Positions 59,202 through 64,000 of a stretch of DNA of 64,000 bases are shown piece after piece. Source of the DNA: Cryptomeria japonica (taxonomy: Eukaryota > Streptophyta > Pinopsida > Cupressales > Cupressaceae); contig NC_081406.1 in NCBI RefSeq assembly GCF_030272615.1, positions 479,476,900 through 479,540,899 on the forward strand, given 5' to 3'. The stretch's first letter is position 1, and the number at the start of each line of letters is the position of its first letter. The notes under the pieces were generated by a model. It worked only from the letters and a program-made list of their open reading frames with translations. It ran no database searches and was not told where the DNA came from. A program made the position numbers and the translations under genes.

Positions 59202-62200
59202 ATGGGGAAAATGGGAAGCAGTAGTTCAACAGGAAGCCAAGTGAAAAACAAAATGTACCTAACCAAACTGGTTAAAACACCAGGTTTCACTGATGATACC
59301 ATGATCTTTATGACCCTTCTATCCATGGTGAAAAGCATATCATAGATATTAGATATGCATTGTCTACTAAGGTGACAGATGCATCCAGGGCAAAAATTAC
59401 TATTTTCAACCCAATGTTAAAACAAAGAACAAATAAAATCGCATCGTGGGATGCTGGATTGGGAAGCATGGTGTTACCTAAAGTATTCCCTTGCCCTAAT
59501 TTTGTCATGGTCTGCGCCAAAAATTATGATGAAGATAAAAAAGCAATTGTCAATAAAAATACAAAAGAGGAAATTCTATTGATAAACGAGGGAGAATTTG
59601 CTCATTTTTTGAACCTAGGATTTGAAGCCCAAAACTCAAACGTCCAAATTGACCTAGGAAAGTTGGTAGGGAATTATGAGAGTCTCGCTCCAAGTCGCAG
59701 AGATTCATTTATCAAAGCTCTAATATAGAGTGGTATTCTATTGGATCATAATCATAAGTTTGCTTATGATTCTAATATTTTTTTTCCAAGGATTGGGGAT
59801 ACTATTTCCTTGCTATCATTTTTCCTAGGATTGGAAAATAATAGGGAAGTGGGTGCAAGCCTTCTTGAAATTATTTATAATATCCATTGTGTAGGTCAGC
59901 CAATAAGATATACTTTTATTGAGCACATAGTTCAATCCATGTAAAAACAATTACTAATGATCAAAAAAGGTTCTTGTAAGACATTTAGGTTCTCATCCTA
60001 CTTGTGATATCTCCTTCTATCCAAGTATCGTGCAATATTTGAGACCAGCAATCTTCAAATTATGAACTATAAGATTGATGAGAAGACTCGCAACAGAATA
60101 GAGTGTCCAATATATGAATGGACACCAAAGATAAGGATGCATGATAACAGAAAGAACTACAACCATTTTGTAGACTTCTTTTTGGCACCAATATATAATG
60201 AAATTAGAAGCACTCCAATGCCTAGGTTGCCTGTGTCTTATAGAGATTGCATTCAACTCGGAAGTCAAATAGAATTGGCTAACTAGTTCTTCATGGAAGA
60301 ATTCACTGTGTTAAGGTTTTATGGATCGGCAGTAAAACCATATAGACTTCCAGTACATGTGACAGAGAGGGTATTTGCATTGGAGTATGTACGGCAATTG
60401 GAGAGCATAGATTGGCACTTCCATGGTCAGCAAAAGAAGAGCATATTTATTTCCTTGCCGTTCTCATGTGAAGGGTTCACATTTGAGAGAAAAGCATTCA
60501 ATGTGGCACATGATTTTTGACAATTTTTAACTTTGGTGATGAGGGTCTCTTGCAGTATGATCCAATCGGTGTAGTTCAAGCAAGGCTTAAGAAAAATGGG
60601 AACTCTTCAGTTGTATGTCAACATGAAAGTAAACCATTACTAGAAAAACTTAGAAACATGGACTCCTGAGATGAGGTTAAAAAAGAGATGGAGAAAATTG
60701 CAGCTGACAATAACATTTCAACAAAAGAAATTTCATCACAAATTATGACATTGCACATATAGAGGACAACAGAGGAGGGCTAGGGCATCCAAAATAGGAG
60801 GTCCTAGGATTTCTACCAAAAATATGCTAATCCATCTAACAAATCTATTTCAAATCAATTCTACAAGAATGTAAAGAAATTTTTTGGACTCAAACCAAAA
60901 TAAATGATTTTTGGACTATGAGGAAGAATCTCGGTGAACCAAATACCAGTGCAGAATTTGAGACCATCGACGAGGATGGAGAGTTTAGAAAATTGTGGAA
61001 TATGGAGCATCCCACAACATCATATGAGAGGAGTGAATATTATGATGAGTATGAGGTTGAACCCACTCCAACAACTACTACATTCCTGAAAATATTAAGT
61101 GGAGTCAATGAGTCCATGAAAGAAAAATATAGAAAAGGGGCTAGCATTGTGGAAAAATAAGGTTTTGAAGGTGGTGGTCTAGGTCCCAGAGGAGAGGGAA
61201 TTTGGTATGCACTTTAGGTACAACTTCCATCAAATTCAAAATCAAAAGCTCCCATTAAACCAATCATTGAACTTGATTCTTAAGATTCATCACGGATAGG
61301 TACTACTCATTACCCTCAGGGTCCACCTACATTTGTTTCAGGTTCAAAGCAACAACCACCACCACATCATGGTATTCCCATTGGTGGTAAATCAAGTGCC
61401 ACTGCTACAGGTGGGGAATCTGGGGATAGTCTTCCCATTATTGTTCAGTCAAGTGTCGTTGTGATTGGTGGGGTTGGCATGGATACTACTACTGATACTA
61501 GTTGTCTTGGTGTTGGACATGGGCTACAACAAAATATCTCTTGCAAGAGGCCACTAGTGGTAGATACTCATACTATTCTAAATCCCATATCAAGTGCCAC
61601 TGACACTACAAAACAATCATTTGCAGCTTCATATCACACACCTCAAAAGATTATGAAAACTACACATGAAAGTGTCAGTGGGAATGGGACAAGATCAGGC
61701 ATTGTTGTTGGTAATCCTAGTCAAGCATTAGTTAAAACCATAGGCATAAGTGGAACTAGAGCCTCTTTTATTCCTATGTCACCTTTCAAACATTCAATTG
61801 CTTCAGCAAGCCCAGATTTTCAATTTCATGATTACTATAAAAAATATGAACACACAACAAAAGCAAATAAAGAAAAAAAGAAAGCATTTCATAGGGGCAC
61901 TCTGACTGAAGTTTTAGAAGAACAACCTACAAGGAACATGGTATTTCCAACATATGACCCACAGAAAGATATGATGGAGTTCATGGTTGTTATGCCCCCG
62001 GCCCCAACTAAAGATAAAAATCCATGACACAGATAGATAGATCCCTCTGAATTTCAAGTTAGCACCCTCCAAATGGATTTTTCCAAAGTACATAATGTGG
62101 ACAAAATTAATGTGTCAAAAAGGACTAACAAAGTGGTCTACACTTCACTGCTAAAGGTGGAGAGGGAAAAAAATAAACTGGAGAAACAAATAGAAAAGTT

Positions 62201-63145
62201 ACAAGCAGACTTGGCAAACAAAAAAATCAAGGAGGAAAGCAGCAGATAACAAGTGCAATGATTTACAGAAAAGGATAAAAAATTTGGGCTCTGTAGTATA
62301 AATTGCAGAGCAGGGGAAGATGGATGCAAAATTGAAGGACCTGAGAGAAAAACTAGCTAAAAGCAATAAAACAATTGATGAGGAAAGAGCCAGTTTTCAA
62401 AAATTATACAAAAGTTAGAGTCTATTGCTGCCAAAATAAGAAAAATACAGGACCTATTGGATCGTGGGAAGGAAAAAGAAAAACATTTGCAAGAGGAAGT
62501 AGAGGAAGAAAGAAAAAAAATGTGCACAATTGAAAGAAGAACTACACAATGCAAATGATAAAATAAAAACTTTGGAGGATAGATTGAAAGATAATATGAA
62601 AAATACAACAAAGTATATACAAGAAAAAATTTCGCGTCAAATAATGCAGAGGATTGACAAGTTGTGTGAATGGTTTGAATTGAATGAAAGTCTGAGAGTA
62701 ATTTATATGAAAATCAAAGGGCACTTTGAGAAGAGCATACATGTTTATTCAAAAGAGGATATGGCAAAATAGATTCTGCAAGTAGTGTATAGTACCAGTG
62801 ACAGCTACTTGGAATCTAAGGGAATTAAGAGCTACATTGGTGCCACAGTTAAGACAGCATCTATCATTCAAAAATGCCAGAAACTAAGGGAAACATCATA
62901 GGTTATGGAAAAATGTGGCAAAAAGATATTGAAGCTGCAAGAAAAGAAAAATAATTTGATTAAACTTGGTTTGCCTAAGACCGTTGACCCATCAAATCAA
63001 TTCATTGGAAAAGAAGCTTACAAAAAAAGCATGGAGATAAAAATGAAGTCTGATTTAGACTTGCTTCCTAAGGACACAAATCCCCAAAGCTTTTTGGAAT
63101 TCATCCAACCATTTACAACTCTAAATTCGTTATTGGATGTGTTGG
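59202..63145 (+). pseudogene. Large unknown frame with G-patch-like motif and coiled-coil end
   Basis: About 1,300 codons, recovered across several frame changes (near 59290, 60520, 60900 and 62270-62530) and many stops. The N-terminal ~440 residues look globular (DAGLGSMVLPKVFPCPNF, GEFAHFLNLGFEAQNSNV, YEWTPKIRMHDNRKNYNHF). At 61141-61205 comes GFEGGGLGPRGEGI, resembling a G-patch. A long Ser/Thr/Gly/Pro-rich section lies at 61200-62030, and a Lys/Glu-rich coiled coil at 62100-62800. A helical C-terminal part runs into the LTR of element I at 63146, so the natural end is missing. I do not recognise the family. It is similar in plan, not evidently in sequence, to the large frame of G. Confidence 0.6.
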
Positions 63146-63590
63146 TGTAAATAAATATTCATTTTGGATATTATTACACTTTACTTAAGTTAACTTAGGA
63201 TAATGCATCTCTTCATAGTTTGGATTTGAGACACTTAGGGAAGTGTGCACATAGGGATAGAGCTTGTAGGAGAAATTCCACCTTTTGTGGTCTTATTTTG
63301 CCATTACACTCCACATTCGGTGGGTCATCCACCTCTTGTGGAATATTATATTATTTCTCCTACCTACCCTTAGTATTTCTTACCTACCCTTGTTTCTTAT
63401 TGAGCCACATGTCATAATTGTGTGCTCGTACATCCATATGGCCTTGCCTATGTAAGCAGGCCTATATTCATTGTATTGGTTAATCCAGTTGATCATTTTG
63501 CATATTGATGAGAATATAGTTTGTTTTTGTCATTCTATTGTCTCTCTTTTATGCTTTTCATTATGCCCTTGATCTTGGCAAAATCCTACA
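63146..63590 (+). repeat. 5' LTR of element I (445 bases)
   Basis: TGTA...TACA inverted ends. The right edge is fixed by the primer site. The left edge (TGTAAATAAATATTC) is inferred from the end match and from the sudden end of the preceding coding frame there. Confidence 0.65.
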
Positions 63591-63603
63591 TGGTATCAGA
63601 GCT
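63591..63603 (+). other. Primer-binding site of element I
   Basis: TGGTATCAGAGCT follows the LTR end TCCTACA, an exact initiator-Met-tRNA site. Confidence 0.88.
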
Positions 63604-64000
63604 ATTGGGCTTCATTGATTAGTTTTTTGGAGACATTTTGGAGGCTTCTATTTTCGGATTTGGGGATCTTCATTTTTTTGGGGCATCGTACAGCGATTTG
63701 GACATCACCGTTGAATCCAGGAGGCCGTTTCCATAAATTTCGACTATAAAGTCGACCTATTTTGGTGAGAAATTTTTTTTTCCCATTTTGGCTATTATCG
63801 TACGGATTTCGAAAAAAAAATTTCAAAAAAATTATTTTTCGAAAAAAAAAAATCGAAAAATCAAAAAAAGCGATCAAAATTTTCAAAAAAAAAAAAACGA
63901 AAAAAAATATATTTTTGGGGGGTCCGCAGACCCCCCCCGTGCCCTTTGTACCTGCGTTGCTGCAGGTTCACATGGTCGTCGTACCGCACAGTAGGCGCTG
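63604..64000 (+). other. Leader of element I: A-rich tract and hairpin
   Basis: 63770-63910 is built of A runs separated by TTTC, TCG and CG. GGGGGGTC-CGCA-GACCCCCC at 63917-63936 is a perfect 8-bp stem. No frame can be supported before the window ends. Confidence 0.6.

Larger units (their letters stand above)
63146..64000 (+). mobile_element. Copia-type LTR element I, 5' end only
   Basis: A short LTR and an initiator-Met-tRNA primer site are followed by leader sequence that leaves the window. Assignment to Copia rests on primer type and LTR style, since no protein is visible. Confidence 0.7.

Overview
This window is plant nuclear DNA made almost wholly of decayed LTR retrotransposons stacked inside one another. 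The evidence is Ty1/copia and Ty3/gypsy proteins, initiator-Met-tRNA primer sites, LTRs of about 0.45-1.3 kb, 5-bp target duplications and AT-rich spacers. A large, repeat-rich seed-plant genome is likely. A gymnosperm is my guess from the look of the elements, not something shown. I see no intact cellular gene, no tRNA or rRNA gene and no CRISPR.

Elements are named A-I in this annotation.

1-5931: Copia element A (+), its 5' LTR cut by the window edge.

5932-6742: a spacer holding a degenerate ~75-bp tandem repeat.

6811-35435: a nest. Element B (-) is a Copia element with a Sirevirus-like gag. Element C (-, 7241-20936) sits inside the last codons of B's pol. Element D (+, 13075-19672) sits inside the poly-G tract of C's 5' LTR. 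Element E (+, 27338-35435) sits next to B's primer site, apparently in B's 5' LTR. E's own 5' LTR holds a solo LTR, F (28015-29615). Target duplications, each allowing at most one mismatch, support C, D, E and F.

35441-43385: spacer with an unknown broken reading frame (36679-37254), a decayed gypsy retropepsin fragment (37741-38270, -), a long TA microsatellite, a GC-rich minisatellite and a 24-bp perfect palindrome.

43386-57878: element G (-), an LTR element with no reverse transcriptase or integrase. It carries a coiled-coil/zinc-knuckle gag-like frame and a second, ~1,100-codon frame of unknown function behind its own TATA-like box. In G's 5' LTR sits H (+, 49305-57167), a gypsy-type gag-protease element also lacking reverse transcriptase.

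57879-64000: a ~267-bp tandem array into which G inserted, a second large unknown frame (59202-63145) with a G-patch-like motif and a coiled-coil end, and the 5' end of another Copia element, I, whose LTR cuts that frame.

The coding frames are mostly broken by stops that one C-to-T or G-to-A change would explain, as expected of old, methylated, silenced copies. H looks youngest. The most promising unknowns are the second frame of G, the 59.2-63.1 kb frame, and the repeated hairpin in the leader of H. All comparisons were made by eye.
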